Source: Paracoccus sp. (in: a-proteobacteria) (GTDB taxonomy: Bacteria; Pseudomonadota; Alphaproteobacteria; Rhodobacterales; Rhodobacteraceae). Taken from it: DNA of 64,000 nt. Position 1 is the first letter of the stretch. Each line of letters starts with the position of its first letter. Shown here in pieces: positions 1-9,461 of the stretch. Both the position numbers and the translations under genes were made by a program. The stretch spans positions 1 to 64,000 of the forward strand of contig NZ_JAUNTW010000008.1 in the NCBI RefSeq assembly GCF_030538495.1, read 5' to 3'. Under the pieces are notes generated by a model. The model saw only the letters and a list, made by a program, of their open reading frames with translations. It had not been told where the DNA came from and ran no database searches.

Positions 1-2478
1 CCCAACCTGCCACAGGCGGTTATCGCCGATGATGTCATCGGCAATTCTGGCGGGGACACCGTCCGCATCCCGGTCACGCGTCTGGCGGCGCAGGTGTCTG
101 CACAGATGGGGCCGACCTATGAAGCCCGCGCGCAGCTTTATGCCGACCTGAATTGGCCCGCCGAGTCCGTCGGTTACGTTCGGGGTGACAGCACCGCGTC
201 CCGCAACGGCGTCTATAAAAAAACCGGTGCTTCCGGTGGCGGGGCATGGAGCCGCGTTGGTGATCTGCCAACCGGTGCCGTCGAGCTGGCGCTGCTCGAA
301 GCCGAAACGGCTGCCCGCAAAGCGGCGCTCGACGCGATTGACTGGCGCGCAACGCCGTTTTTTGTATCGCGTGACGCAGCGGTTGCGGCCAGTGCCGATT
401 TGCCATCTTCGCTGTTTCATATTGTGAACCGCGAAGGCACCGCGCTGGTCTTTCGTCGTCGCAACTGGACGCAGAATGATCCGCTGTCATCCGTATCGCC
501 ACATTGGGGTGTAGTGCTGCGACTGGACGTTGCCGCGGAGGCAGAGGCACGGACAAACGATATGGCCAAAGAGACGGCCGAGCGTAAAAGTGCGATTGCC
601 GCAGAGGTGAAAGCCCGGAAAAGCGCCATTGAGACAGAGACACAGGCGCGAAAAAACGAGATTGCGGCAGAAAAGACGGCGCGGGAAAACGAGATTGCGG
701 CAGAAAAGACGGCACGACAATATGATGACGCCCTGGCCATCAATGCGCTGCGTGAAACTCAAATCCCTTTGACCAATATCGGCGGGACCGGCGATCTGAT
801 CACCGCCGATTTGGCAACTAGTTTTTTGACGGCAGGCATCACGTCGCTGCCAGCCAATGCACATATCACGTTTCGGGCCGCCGCAGCCAACACGGCCGCC
901 AACCCAAAAATGACCATCGGGTCCACTTCCTTTAACATCCGCGGTGGGGCCGGTGCGACGTGGCCGGCGCAGGGGTTTGAAGCCGGTCGCGATTATGTTT
1001 TATCTCGCGCCGGCAACGTGCTGCGTGTTGTGGGTGGCGACGTGACGAGGGATGTTTTCGACGCCGCGCTGAAAGAGCTGACGCCCCAAAGTATAACCGT
1101 CTCGTCCGACAGCCCCGCGCGCGACCTGAACGCAAACAACTGGATCGCCACCCCATCATATTACAGCGGGTCTGATCTGCGGATCGGGAATGCGCCTGCC
1201 GGCTTGCCGCAGCCACTGACATTTGACGTCACCGTCGAGGCGAGCGCCTCGGGGATCGTTCAGACATGGCGCGCCCCGTCCCAGACATTCGAACGACGGT
1301 GTGTGGATGGGGTTTGGTCGAGCTGGTCCGAAATTGGTCGGGGCAGCGATATCCGCGAATTGCAGCTGTCCAAAGCTGCGCAGAGCGATCTGGTTGCTGC
1401 CGGTCTGACGATTGGCCAGCTGATGGCGGCGACCGAAACGCTGCGCCAAAATACCCGGTATGTGCTGACGCAGACCGGGCCGAATCTGCCAGAGCGTCCG
1501 CCAGTCGATGTCTGGCCGATGGCTGAGTGGGTCACATGGGACGATCCCAGCGCGATGATGGGACCGGATGACGTGCGTTTTGTGCTGCCCTATCCGGGCG
1601 AACCTGACGCCCCCGACCCAGCGTCATGGAGCGTCTATAACGCCCGTGACGGCCAAAGCCTCGCCATTGTCATCCACGAGGTTGAAAACCAGACCCCGCC
1701 TGTGACCGGCATTGATCGACTGATCGGGCCGACCGAAACAGCGCGGCCGGTCGCGCTGTCTGACAGCAAGCCCGGAACATATATCGTCGGCGGGCTGAGC
1801 GCGGGCCTGCATCCTGTTAATATTCGCTATCGTAATTTCGTTGGGGCTGGTTTGGAAAGCCTGCCCAAAGCCGCAACCGTCGATGCCGCCAACATTTTGG
1901 TGAACCTGAACGGGCCGGGCAATATCCCCGCGATCCGCCCGGATCATTGGGTTAACATTCTGGACGTGCCCAATGCTCGCGGTTTTACCTGTGACGCGGC
2001 TGGTGTCGCCCGCCCGTCCCATACCAACCAGATGTATCGCTTTGCCTATCGCGATTATTTCAAAACGAACCAAATGGCCCGCATGACCATCGAAAGTCTG
2101 GATGACCGCGCGCATTCAGGCGGCCTTGATGGCATCGGACTGGGCGTGAATTTCAACCCCCAAACGCGGGCCGTCATTTATGCGCTGTTCCGCCGGGATG
2201 GCGTCCGGCTGTTTTACCGCCCACCGGTCGGCGCGGCCCAGTTGTTGGCTGAACATAATCAAACATGGTCCTATCCATTCATGCCTGAAATCAAGCGGGT
2301 GGGTGACATGGTGACGGTTGGGGTCCGTTTGCAGACCGTTCTTGAGCATCAGCTGTCCCCTGACCATCCAGCCGCCGCGCTGTCCGATGGCTACCCCGAG
2401 GTCTATGCATTTGTGACCAGTGGCGGCGCCGTTTCGAACACGCGGTTTCGCGACCTTGTTCTGGGGCATGCGCGATGA
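1..2478 (+). CDS. Phage tail-fibre / host-specificity-like protein, 5'-truncated
   Basis: The reading frame is open from the first base of the window, so the true start lies upstream; 825 codons are visible. Residues about 175-245 form a charged, alanine-rich coiled coil built of 11-residue (hendecad) units of the type KARKSAIETET / QARKNEIAAEK / TARENEIAAEK. The C-terminal third is beta-rich with no motif I recognise. A short globular N-terminal part followed by a coiled coil and a beta-rich tip is the usual plan of tail fibres and receptor-binding proteins. The stop overlaps the next gene (ATGA), which encodes a glycoside hydrolase, so the pair is probably one tail or cell-surface module. 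No homologue can be named from sequence alone; the structural role is inference from architecture. Confidence 0.55.
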   Translation, partial: PNLPQAVIADDVIGNSGGDTVRIPVTRLAAQVSAQMGPTYEARAQLYADLNWPAESVGYVRGDSTASRNGVYKKTGASGGGAWSRVGDLPTGAVELALLEAETAARKAALDAIDWRATPFFVSRDAAVAASADLPSSLFHIVNREGTALVFRRRNWTQNDPLSSVSPHWGVVLRLDVAAEAEARTNDMAKETAERKSAIAAEVKARKSAIETETQARKNEIAAEKTARENEIAAEKTARQYDDALAINALRETQIPLTNIGGTGDLITADLATSFLTAGITSLPANAHITFRAAAANTAANPKMTIGSTSFNIRGGAGATWPAQGFEAGRDYVLSRAGNVLRVVGGDVTRDVFDAALKELTPQSITVSSDSPARDLNANNWIATPSYYSGSDLRIGNAPAGLPQPLTFDVTVEASASGIVQTWRAPSQTFERRCVDGVWSSWSEIGRGSDIRELQLSKAAQSDLVAAGLTIGQLMAATETLRQNTRYVLTQTGPNLPERPPVDVWPMAEWVTWDDPSAMMGPDDVRFVLPYPGEPDAPDPASWSVYNARDGQSLAIVIHEVENQTPPVTGIDRLIGPTETARPVALSDSKPGTYIVGGLSAGLHPVNIRYRNFVGAGLESLPKAATVDAANILVNLNGPGNIPAIRPDHWVNILDVPNARGFTCDAAGVARPSHTNQMYRFAYRDYFKTNQMARMTIESLDDRAHSGGLDGIGLGVNFNPQTRAVIYALFRRDGVRLFYRPPVGAAQLLAEHNQTWSYPFMPEIKRVGDMVTVGVRLQTVLEHQLSPDHPAAALSDGYPEVYAFVTSGGAVSNTRFRDLVLGHAR
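655..713 (+). repeat. 33-bp period tandem repeat encoding hendecad coiled coil
   Basis: A 26-bp segment at 655-680 recurs exactly at 688-713, giving a 33-bp period, i.e. 11 codons. Two more diverged units precede it (about 580-654). At protein level the units align as 11-residue coiled-coil repeats, so unit number could change by slippage and alter fibre length. Confidence 0.8.
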
Positions 2479-4640
2479 TCGACCCCACCCTGAACGCCGA
2501 ATCCATGGCCTATACGGGGCCAGCCGCTGTCCCGCTGCACATGATCGGCCCGCAAATCTGGGGTGTGCCCAATGATGAACAGCAGGCCCGGATTGATGCG
2601 GGCGAAGTGCTGGAGAACATGTGGCATGGAGAAATGCAGCAGGTGTTCTGGGGTATGTATGACAGCCCGGTCCCGTTCTGCCGGGGGATGCGCAACGCGT
2701 TCCCCAAGTTGCGCATTATCCGTGTGCCCTTCAACCAGCATTATTGGACCCGCGATGCGCACGGCAAATTGCACATGCACCCGACAATGGAGGCGTTTTT
2801 CGACGAATGCGCCGCCACCCGGTCGAACTGGCAGATATGCTGGGATTTTCACGATGGCCCGACCCAGATCATGCAAGAGAGATCGCGTCACGCCCAATGG
2901 CCGGACAGCTATCCTATCCTGATCGAGAATTTCGATGACTGGCACGCCTCGTCCATTCTGCTGGGGGCGCGGCAGGTGGCCGCGTGGGAAATGCTGTTTG
3001 AATGGCTTAACGACCGACCCTCTTTGCAGCGCCAGACCATCGGTTATGAGCTGATGAACGAACCGGCGGCCTATGACCATGGCCTGAAAATGTTCCGGGG
3101 CAGCGGTCCCGCCCCCAATGGCGGGACATGGGAACAGTATTTCGTTGGCCGCTTTCTGGATCATAACGAGGCCATCGTTCGGGTGATCGACCGCCATGAT
3201 CCGGGCAAGTTCATCCTGGCACCAACTTGGGCCTATAACGGACAGGCGCAGATTTTGAATGACACGATCCTGCCGTCCGGGCGCAGTGGTCTGGACGAAT
3301 TCCGCCACGTCATCGGCGACCGGCTGATCTGGTCGATCCATTTTTATGTGGGCTTTGATGCGCAGGTCGCGACGCAGGCCGCGCATGATCGCGCCTTGGT
3401 CACCCGCTGGGGCAGTCTGGGCCGCGATCCGGTCTGCGTCACCGAAATGAACGTGTTCGGCGAGGTTCACAACCCCGCGCGCCAAGGCCAGTCTTACCGG
3501 CATTTTTTCCGCCACCGGCATACAAAATGGCTGACGGCGGATGTGGCGGGATGGCCGGGAAAGCAGGCATGGGGGCTGTCATGGTGGCCGGGCGTGAACT
3601 GGGCGCAGGCATCAGCGATCCGCATTGCGCTCGGGACTGATCAGCCGGTGTTGCAGCGCAGATTTTCAACCGCGGCCGCCATCCATCACTGGTCGCTTGG
3701 GAACCATCCACATTGGTTTGACGGCGCGCAATCGGGGCGCAAGGGGTGGCAGGCGCACACAATTCGGCCCAATAACAGCATGGACCCGGCGCATTTCGAA
3801 CCGGATGGCTGGCACCTGCTGGCGCGCATGAACATCCCCAATCGCTATGTGGCAAAAGATCTGGCTGGCTGGATGATATCCTATGGCGGCTCCGGCACGA
3901 CCCTGCATGATTGCCGCGACTACGACGGCGATTATACGCTTCAGGTCGAGGGTGGAGACGGCAAAACCATCATCCACGCCCAGAACAACCGGACCTATCA
4001 ATACAACCACTTCCACCTCGGCGAAGGCGGCGGCGTGGTGCGTCTTGGTCATGGTTCGCATGTTGTGATGTCCAAGGGCGGCAAGGCCGTCATCTACACA
4101 TATGCCTCCGATTTGGACGCCCCACCAGATACTGCCCTAGAGGAGTTCGGCTATGTCAAAAATCGTGGCCACGCGGTCATCGCGATCCCCTATGGCTGGC
4201 ACAACCGGATCATCGTCGATCCGACCGCAGTTGTGCAGCTTTATGGCTTTGATCCGAGCAAAGGCGATGCGCTGTCATTCAAAGGCGCGTTTCAGTCGGC
4301 CATAGAATTGCGCGCATCAATGCAGGTGGTTGACAATCAGGCGGCGATCAAGGGGCGTGATATTGTGATCGACTTACCCGACGGCGGCCGGCTGCTGATG
4401 GTCGACAGCGGCCATCTGGCCAACCGGCTGCACAATCATGTGCTGGATTTTACCGATGGCTGGTATGGCCAAGGCTGGACTGAGCCAGCCGACTATCACG
4501 AGGACGAATTTACCAACCCGATCCCCATCCTCCCGCCCCAGATCGGAAGCGCGGATGAAACGCCGTGGGTCAATCGAAACGGGGTGCCGCTGACACTGGT
4601 CGACCGAAGCGGTCGCGCGGTTACATCAAGGGCTGCGTAA
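2475..4640 (+). CDS. GH5-family (cellulase-like) glycoside hydrolase with C-terminal accessory region
   Basis: 721 residues. Residues about 25-385 show the GH5 (clan GH-A) plan: RVPFNQHYW near 83-91, the acid/base motif NEP at 195-197 (E196), H289 and Y291 of the HFY strand, and a nucleophile candidate E324 in VTEMN. A tryptophan-rich WGLSWWPGVNW strand at about 368-378 forms the far end of the barrel. Residues about 400-721 are a separate glycine- and aspartate-rich beta region, possibly carbohydrate binding. No signal peptide is visible, which argues against ordinary secretion and fits delivery on a tail structure. The start overlaps the fibre gene by 4 bases. The substrate, a beta-glucan or capsule-like polysaccharide, is inferred; a host exopolysaccharide enzyme is the alternative. 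Confidence 0.75.
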   Translation: MIDPTLNAESMAYTGPAAVPLHMIGPQIWGVPNDEQQARIDAGEVLENMWHGEMQQVFWGMYDSPVPFCRGMRNAFPKLRIIRVPFNQHYWTRDAHGKLHMHPTMEAFFDECAATRSNWQICWDFHDGPTQIMQERSRHAQWPDSYPILIENFDDWHASSILLGARQVAAWEMLFEWLNDRPSLQRQTIGYELMNEPAAYDHGLKMFRGSGPAPNGGTWEQYFVGRFLDHNEAIVRVIDRHDPGKFILAPTWAYNGQAQILNDTILPSGRSGLDEFRHVIGDRLIWSIHFYVGFDAQVATQAAHDRALVTRWGSLGRDPVCVTEMNVFGEVHNPARQGQSYRHFFRHRHTKWLTADVAGWPGKQAWGLSWWPGVNWAQASAIRIALGTDQPVLQRRFSTAAAIHHWSLGNHPHWFDGAQSGRKGWQAHTIRPNNSMDPAHFEPDGWHLLARMNIPNRYVAKDLAGWMISYGGSGTTLHDCRDYDGDYTLQVEGGDGKTIIHAQNNRTYQYNHFHLGEGGGVVRLGHGSHVVMSKGGKAVIYTYASDLDAPPDTALEEFGYVKNRGHAVIAIPYGWHNRIIVDPTAVVQLYGFDPSKGDALSFKGAFQSAIELRASMQVVDNQAAIKGRDIVIDLPDGGRLLMVDSGHLANRLHNHVLDFTDGWYGQGWTEPADYHEDEFTNPIPILPPQIGSADETPWVNRNGVPLTLVDRSGRAVTSRAA

Positions 4641-4680
4641 AAGGGGCGTTAAAACGCGCTTTGCACAAAAAACGCCGTGC

Positions 4681-4719
4681 TGCAAAAATCCGTGTCAAAC
4701 TGTGCAAAAATCCGTGTCA
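4681..4719. repeat. 22-bp-period direct repeat, two exact 17-bp copies
   Basis: TGCAAAAATCCGTGTCA occurs at 4681-4697 and again at 4703-4719. A degenerate third unit (TGCACAAAAAACGCCGTGC) lies just upstream at about 4662-4680. The spacing resembles iterons or a multi-operator site, but no replication gene is nearby. Confidence 0.8.
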
Positions 4720-4953
4720 CGCTACACTGGCCGAGCGTCACGCAAAGAACGCAAAGTATCTGGTGAACTGAAAACAGGGCGCTGTGGGCGCAATGGCGGT
4801 GCGCGGCAGCCGTGGGGGCAGTGTCGGCGTTTGCAGGCAATGGCGATCCGATCACGCAGAACAGGCGCGGCGTGATCCGGGTGCCAGCACCCTGTTATAC
4901 GGCTGATGATGGCGGACAGGACGGTGCGCAAGCCAAGGTCGCATACACACCCG

Positions 4954-4999
4954 TTCTGCACGGCATTTTAGGCTAATTCTGCACGGCATTTTAGGCTAA
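4954..4999. repeat. Exact 23-bp tandem duplication
   Basis: Positions 4954-4976 and 4977-4999 are identical and abut exactly. Each unit begins TTCTGCACGG and ends TAGGCTAA. Confidence 0.9.
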
Positions 5000-5164
5000 C
5001 CCTAAGAATCACTTAGACACCTGCGCCGCCACAACGCAAAGCCCCAACGCCTTGGCTTTCTTTATGCTTGCTCTGCGCGGTTAAGCTGCCCTGATGTATG
5101 GGGCAGTCGCTGTGCAAGATCACAGCGCGATCTGCAAATCATTGAAGTTATTTGGAAAATAAAA

Positions 5165-5254
5165 TGGCGGAGACGAAGGGATTCGAACCCTCGAGACGGT
5201 TTCCCGCCTACTCCCTTAGCAGGGGAGCGCCTTCGACCACTCGGCCACATCTCC
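5165..5254 (-). tRNA. tRNA-Ser(GCU)
   Basis: On the minus strand the 7-bp acceptor stem GGAGATG pairs with CGTCTCC, followed by discriminator G and an encoded CCA (5165-5167). The anticodon loop CTGCTAA gives anticodon GCU. A long variable arm (TAGGCGGGAAACCGTC) is the class II feature of serine tRNAs. The T-loop GGTTCGAATCC is present. The 3' end faces the phage-like module, so this tRNA is a candidate integration site. Confidence 0.95.
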
Positions 5255-5302
5255 GCCGGTGGGTATATGGACCAATCACCGGCGGCACAAGGGGGGCGTC
5301 AT

Positions 5303-5340
5303 AAAAAAGTCGGCTTTTGGGGCGGGCGCGGTCGCCCGCC
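5303..5340 (-). terminator. Probable terminator of maeB
   Basis: GGCGGGCG (5321-5328) and CGCCCGCC (5333-5340) form a perfect 8-bp stem with a 4-nt loop just after the maeB stop. On the minus strand a run of six T (complement of 5303-5308) follows about a dozen bases later. Confidence 0.55.
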
Positions 5341-5345
5341 GCCGG

Positions 5346-7628
5346 TCAGCTGTAATGCGCGACGGGGGTTCCGGCCAGCACGCTCATATTCAGCAGGCCG
5401 CGGGCGGTGATGGCGGGGGTGACGATGTGGGCTTTGTTGCCCATGCCCATCAGGATCGGCCCGACCTCTAACCCGCCGGCGCGCATTTTCAGCACGTTGC
5501 GAACGGCGGATGCGGTGTCGGTGCTGGGGAACACCAGCACATTCGCCGCGCCCGACAGACGCGAACCGGGGAACACGCGTTCGCGCAAACCCGCATCCAG
5601 TGCCGCATCAACATGCATTTCGCCGTCATACATAAAGTCAGCCTCGGCCGCGTCCAAGAGACGCATGGCGTCGCGCATTTTGCGGCCCGTATAGCTGTCC
5701 AGATTGCCGAATTGCGAATGACTGCACAGCGCGATTTTCGGCGTCAGGCCAAAGCGGCGGACATGGCGCGCGGCGCCGATCACGGTTTCCGCGACCTGAT
5801 CGGGCGTCGGGTCGTTGTGGCATTGCGTGTCGGCGATGAACAGCGGGCCGTCTTCAAGGATGACCATGGACAGCGCGCCCACCGGATGCAGCCCGTCGCG
5901 GGCCAAAATCTCGCGCACATAGCGCAGATGCCATGAATATTGACCAAAGGTGCCGCAGATCAGGCTGTCGGCTTCGCCCCGGTGAACCATGATGCCCGCA
6001 ATGGCGGTCGTATTGGTGCGCATGATGGCGCGGGCGATGTCGGGGGTGACGCCGCGCCGGGCCATCAAACCGTGATAGGTTTCCCAGTAATCGCGATAAC
6101 GCGGGTCGTTTTCCGGGTTCACGATCTGGAAATCTTTTTCCGGGCGGATGGGCAGGCCCGCGCGTTCGCAGCGATCCGCGATGACCTGAGGGCGACCGAT
6201 CAGAATGGGAATATCGGTCGTTTCCTCGATCATGGCATTGGCGGCGCGCAGGACGCGTTCGTCTTCGCCCTCGGCAAAGGCGATGCGGCGGCTGACGGTC
6301 GCGGCGGCCTCGAATACGGGGCGCATGATCATGGCGGATTTAAAGACCGAGCCGTCCAGTTGCTGCTTATACGCTTCGAGATCCGCGATCGGGCGGGTGG
6401 CCACGCCGGTTTCCATGGCGGCGCGCGCCACGGCGGAACTGACGACGCCGACCAGACGCGGATCAAAGGGTTTCGGGATCAGATATTCCGGGCCAAAGGT
6501 CAGGGTTTCGCCGCGATAGGCGGCTGCGGCCTCGGCGGCCGTGGTCGCGCGGGCGAGGGCGGCGATGCCTTCGATACAGGCCAGTTCCATCTGGTCGTTG
6601 ATCGTGGTGGCCCCAACGTCAAGCGCGCCGCGGAAGATAAACGGGAAACACAGCACGTTGTTGACTTGGTTCGGGAAATCGCTGCGGCCCGTGGCGATGA
6701 TCGCATCGGGGGCGACGCTGCGCACCAGATCGGGCAGAATTTCCGGCGTCGGATTGGCAAGGGCAAAGACAATCGGGCGCGGTGCCATGTTCGCCACCAT
6801 CTCGGGCGTCAGCACGCCCGGACCCGACAGGCCCAGAAACAAATCCGCGCCGCCGATCACGTCGCTCAGCGTCCGCAGATCGCTGGCCTGCGCATAGGCG
6901 GCCTTTTGCGGGGTCATGTCCAGTTCGCGGCCCTGATAGACCAGCCCGTGAATGTCGCACAGCCAGACATTTTCGCGTTTGACGCCCAGCTTCAGCAGCA
7001 TATCCAAACAGGCGATCCCCGCCGCGCCGCCGCCGGTGGATACGACCTTGACGTCGGAAAACGCCTTGCCCGCGACATGCAGCGCGTTCGTCGCCGCCGC
7101 GCCAACCACAATCGCGGTGCCGTGCTGATCGTCGTGGAACACCGGAATGTTCATTCGTTCGCGGCACAGCTTTTCCACGATAAAACAATCGGGTGCCTTA
7201 ATATCTTCCAGATTGATTGCGCCAAAGGTGGGTTCCAGGGCGCACACAATATCGGCCAGCTTGTGCGGGTCGGGTTCGTTCACCTCGATGTCGAAACAGT
7301 CGATATTGGCGAATTTTTTGAACAGAACGGCCTTGCCCTCCATCACGGGTTTGGACGCGGCGGCACCGATATTGCCCAGCCCCAGAACCGCGGTGCCGTT
7401 GCTGACCACGGCCACCAGATTGCCCCGGCTGGTATAGCGCGCGGCGGTCGCGGGGTCGGCCTTGATTTCCAGACAGGCTTCGGCCACGCCGGGGGAATAG
7501 GCGCGGGCCAGATCGCGGCCATTGGCCAGCGGTTTCGTGGCGCGGATTTCCAGCTTACCCGGACGGGGGAATTCGTGGTAATCCAGTGCGGCTTGGCGGG
7601 CGTTGTCCTGTCGGCGTTCTTCCATCAT
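5346..7628 (-). CDS. maeB: NADP-dependent malic enzyme with phosphotransacetylase-like C-terminus
   Basis: 760 residues, the normal length of the two-domain MaeB family. Residues about 15-430 are the malic enzyme: [24 protein letters not shown], the [10 protein letters not shown] motif and a Rossmann segment ([17 protein letters not shown]). Residues about 440-755 are a phosphate acetyl/butyryltransferase-like domain ([14 protein letters not shown]..., [13 protein letters not shown]), which in this family is usually regulatory and not catalytic. The enzyme decarboxylates malate to pyruvate, supplying NADPH and feeding acetyl-CoA during growth on C4 acids. It is divergent from cdd with about 114 bp between, is followed by a hairpin, and appears monocistronic. 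Confidence 0.96.
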   Translation of the reverse strand: MMEERRQDNARQAALDYHEFPRPGKLEIRATKPLANGRDLARAYSPGVAEACLEIKADPATAARYTSRGNLVAVVSNGTAVLGLGNIGAAASKPVMEGKAVLFKKFANIDCFDIEVNEPDPHKLADIVCALEPTFGAINLEDIKAPDCFIVEKLCRERMNIPVFHDDQHGTAIVVGAAATNALHVAGKAFSDVKVVSTGGGAAGIACLDMLLKLGVKRENVWLCDIHGLVYQGRELDMTPQKAAYAQASDLRTLSDVIGGADLFLGLSGPGVLTPEMVANMAPRPIVFALANPTPEILPDLVRSVAPDAIIATGRSDFPNQVNNVLCFPFIFRGALDVGATTINDQMELACIEGIAALARATTAAEAAAAYRGETLTFGPEYLIPKPFDPRLVGVVSSAVARAAMETGVATRPIADLEAYKQQLDGSVFKSAMIMRPVFEAAATVSRRIAFAEGEDERVLRAANAMIEETTDIPILIGRPQVIADRCERAGLPIRPEKDFQIVNPENDPRYRDYWETYHGLMARRGVTPDIARAIMRTNTTAIAGIMVHRGEADSLICGTFGQYSWHLRYVREILARDGLHPVGALSMVILEDGPLFIADTQCHNDPTPDQVAETVIGAARHVRRFGLTPKIALCSHSQFGNLDSYTGRKMRDAMRLLDAAEADFMYDGEMHVDAALDAGLRERVFPGSRLSGAANVLVFPSTDTASAVRNVLKMRAGGLEVGPILMGMGNKAHIVTPAITARGLLNMSVLAGTPVAHYS

Positions 7629-7689
7629 GTCCCCCTGCGGTTCGGTGGTTCACGGTTAAACCATCCATCTGAAAAAACAAAGGGACGCC

Positions 7690-7714
7690 TTGCGCGTCGG
7701 GGCGTGTCGCGCAA
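7690..7714. promoter_or_regulatory. Candidate operator upstream of the nucleoside-salvage operon
   Basis: TTGCGCG (7690-7696) and CGCGCAA (7708-7714) form a perfect inverted repeat with an 11-nt spacer, ending 28 bp before the cdd start. Its position suits a repressor site for the cdd-deoA-deoB-add-upp operon. No regulator gene for it is in the window. Confidence 0.4.
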
Positions 7715-7742
7715 AACTGTGACACATCAGAAAGGATGTGCC

Positions 7743-8138
7743 ATGTCATTACTGGATGCCGCCCGTCAGGTGCGCGAAGCCGCTTATGCCCCGTATTCCC
7801 GGTTTAAGGTGGGTGCGGCGGTGCGTGGCGCATCAGGCCGGATTTACGCGGGCTGCAATGTCGAAAACGTGGCCTATCCCGAAGGCACCTGCGCCGAGGC
7901 CGGGGCCATTGCCGCCATGGTCGCCGCCGGTGAAACCCAGCTGATCGAGGTTGCGGTGATCGCCGACGCTCCGTCGCCCGTGCCGCCTTGTGGCGGGTGC
8001 CGTCAGAAACTGGCTGAATTTGGGCGCGGCGATACGCCGGTGCTGATGGCGACGGTGGACGGCGCGACGACGCCGACGACGATTGGCGAATTGCTGCCCG
8101 GCCGGTTCGACCCCGCTCATATGGAGCGCGCGGAATGA
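7743..8138 (+). CDS. cdd: Cytidine deaminase
   Basis: 131 residues, the length of the homotetrameric cytidine deaminases. Zinc-site motifs are present: CNVENVAYPEGTCAEAGAI supplies the first cysteine ligand and the proton-shuttling glutamate, and PPCGGCRQ supplies the other cysteines. It converts cytidine and deoxycytidine to uridine and deoxyuridine, which the next gene can phosphorolyse. AAAGGA lies upstream of the ATG. The stop overlaps the deoA start (ATGA), making it the first gene of a five-gene pyrimidine/purine salvage operon. Confidence 0.97.
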   Translation: MSLLDAARQVREAAYAPYSRFKVGAAVRGASGRIYAGCNVENVAYPEGTCAEAGAIAAMVAAGETQLIEVAVIADAPSPVPPCGGCRQKLAEFGRGDTPVLMATVDGATTPTTIGELLPGRFDPAHMERAE

Positions 8139-9430
8139 CCGACGCGCGCAGCATCATCGCCGCCATTCGCGACGGGCGCGGGCTGAACGCAACCGACGCC
8201 GCGTGGTTCGCGCGCGGGCTGGCCGATGGCGCGGTCGATGACGCGCAGGCGGGGGCCTTTGCCATGGCGGTGCTGCTGCGTGGGATCGGCGCGGATGGCC
8301 GGGTGGCGCTGACGCAGGCGATGCGGGATTCGGGATCGGTGCTGTCTTGGGACATGCCGGGGCCGATTGTGGACAAACATTCGACCGGAGGGGTGGGCGA
8401 CAGCGTGTCGCTGATCCTTGCGCCCGCATTGGCGGCCTGCGGGGCTTATGTCCCGATGATTTCGGGGCGCGGTTTGGGCCATACCGGCGGCACGCTGGAT
8501 AAGATGGAGGCGATCCCCGGCTATAACGCCCTGATTGATAAGCCGGATTTGGACCGCGCGCTGACACGGGCGGGCTGTGCAATTGTCGGCGCGACGGGCG
8601 ACATCGCGCCTGCGGATCGGCGGCTGTATGGTATCCGCGACGTGACGGCGACGGTCGAAAGCATCGACCTGATTACGCCGTCGATCCTGTCCAAGAAACT
8701 GGCGGCGGGGCTGGGCGCGCTGATTCTGGATGTGAAATTCGGGTCGGGTGCGTTCATGACCGACCGGGCGCAGGCGCAGGATTTGGCGCGCGCTTTGGTC
8801 CAGACGGCGAACGGGGCCGGGTGCCGCACGGCGGCGCTGCTCACCGATATGAACAGCCCGCTGGCCCGCACCGCCGGCAACGCGATCGAAGTGGCCGAGG
8901 TCATTGCCCTGCTGCGTGACCCCGACGACAGCCCTCTGATTCAGGTCACCGTGGCACTGGGGGCGCAGGCGCTGATGCTGGCGGGGCTGGCGGCGGATGC
9001 GGCGGACGGCGCGGCGCAAATCCGCGCGGCGATTGATACGGGCGCTGCGGCGGATCGGTTCGGGCGCATGGTCGCCACGCTGGGCGGGCCTGCGGATGTG
9101 CTGACCGATGCGGGGTTGACGATTGCACCCGCCGTGGATGGTCCGCCCGTGACGGGCTGGGTCGCGGCGATTGACACGCGCGCGGTTGGCGAATTGGTTG
9201 TGCGGATGGGCGGCGGTCGGCTGCGCGTGACGGACCTTGTGGATCACAGCGTCGGCCTGTCGGGGCTGGCGCGGGTGGGCGATCATCTGGACGCGCGCGC
9301 CGTGGGGCAGGTGCATCTGGCCGATGCTGACCGCGCCCGCGACGTGGCGCGGCAGTTGACGCAATGTTACACGATCAGCCCCGACCCTTTGACACCCGCG
9401 CCGCTGGTCTTTGACCATATCGGCGGTTAA
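8135..9430 (+). CDS. deoA: Thymidine phosphorylase
   Basis: 431 residues. The pyrimidine-nucleoside phosphorylase signature is clear at about residues 83-130: KHSTGGVGDSVSL binds phosphate, and SGRGLGHTGGTLDKMEAIPG follows. K and D residues in KLAAGLGALILDVKFGSGAFM belong to the same family core. It phosphorolyses thymidine and deoxyuridine to the base and 2-deoxyribose 1-phosphate, the substrate of DeoB encoded next. It starts on the last base of the cdd coding region (translational coupling); deoB follows after 31 bp. Confidence 0.97.
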   Translation: MTDARSIIAAIRDGRGLNATDAAWFARGLADGAVDDAQAGAFAMAVLLRGIGADGRVALTQAMRDSGSVLSWDMPGPIVDKHSTGGVGDSVSLILAPALAACGAYVPMISGRGLGHTGGTLDKMEAIPGYNALIDKPDLDRALTRAGCAIVGATGDIAPADRRLYGIRDVTATVESIDLITPSILSKKLAAGLGALILDVKFGSGAFMTDRAQAQDLARALVQTANGAGCRTAALLTDMNSPLARTAGNAIEVAEVIALLRDPDDSPLIQVTVALGAQALMLAGLAADAADGAAQIRAAIDTGAAADRFGRMVATLGGPADVLTDAGLTIAPAVDGPPVTGWVAAIDTRAVGELVVRMGGGRLRVTDLVDHSVGLSGLARVGDHLDARAVGQVHLADADRARDVARQLTQCYTISPDPLTPAPLVFDHIGG

Positions 9431-9461
9431 CATCCGCGACCGCACAACTGTTGAGGCCACA

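Larger units (their letters stand above)
4641..5164. other. Gene-poor repeat-bearing stretch between tail module and tRNA-Ser
   Basis: No convincing gene. It holds a 22-bp-period direct repeat (4681-4719) and an exact 23-bp tandem duplication (4954-4999). A plus-strand frame open from 4767 to the TAA at 4974-4976 gives a protein-like end (...RRGVIRVPAPCYTADDGG...) but lacks a good start and ribosome binding site, so it may be a decayed gene. The stop of this frame lies inside the first 23-bp unit. Confidence 0.5.

Noticed and set aside
4681..4719. Iterons of a plasmid-type replication origin
   Set aside because: Only two exact copies and no replication initiator gene in the surroundings.
5940..8138. 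Long plus-strand open frame (732 codons) across maeB
   Set aside because: Antisense to maeB, with histidine/glycine/arginine-rich composition and no family similarity; only its end coincides with cdd. High-GC shadow frame.
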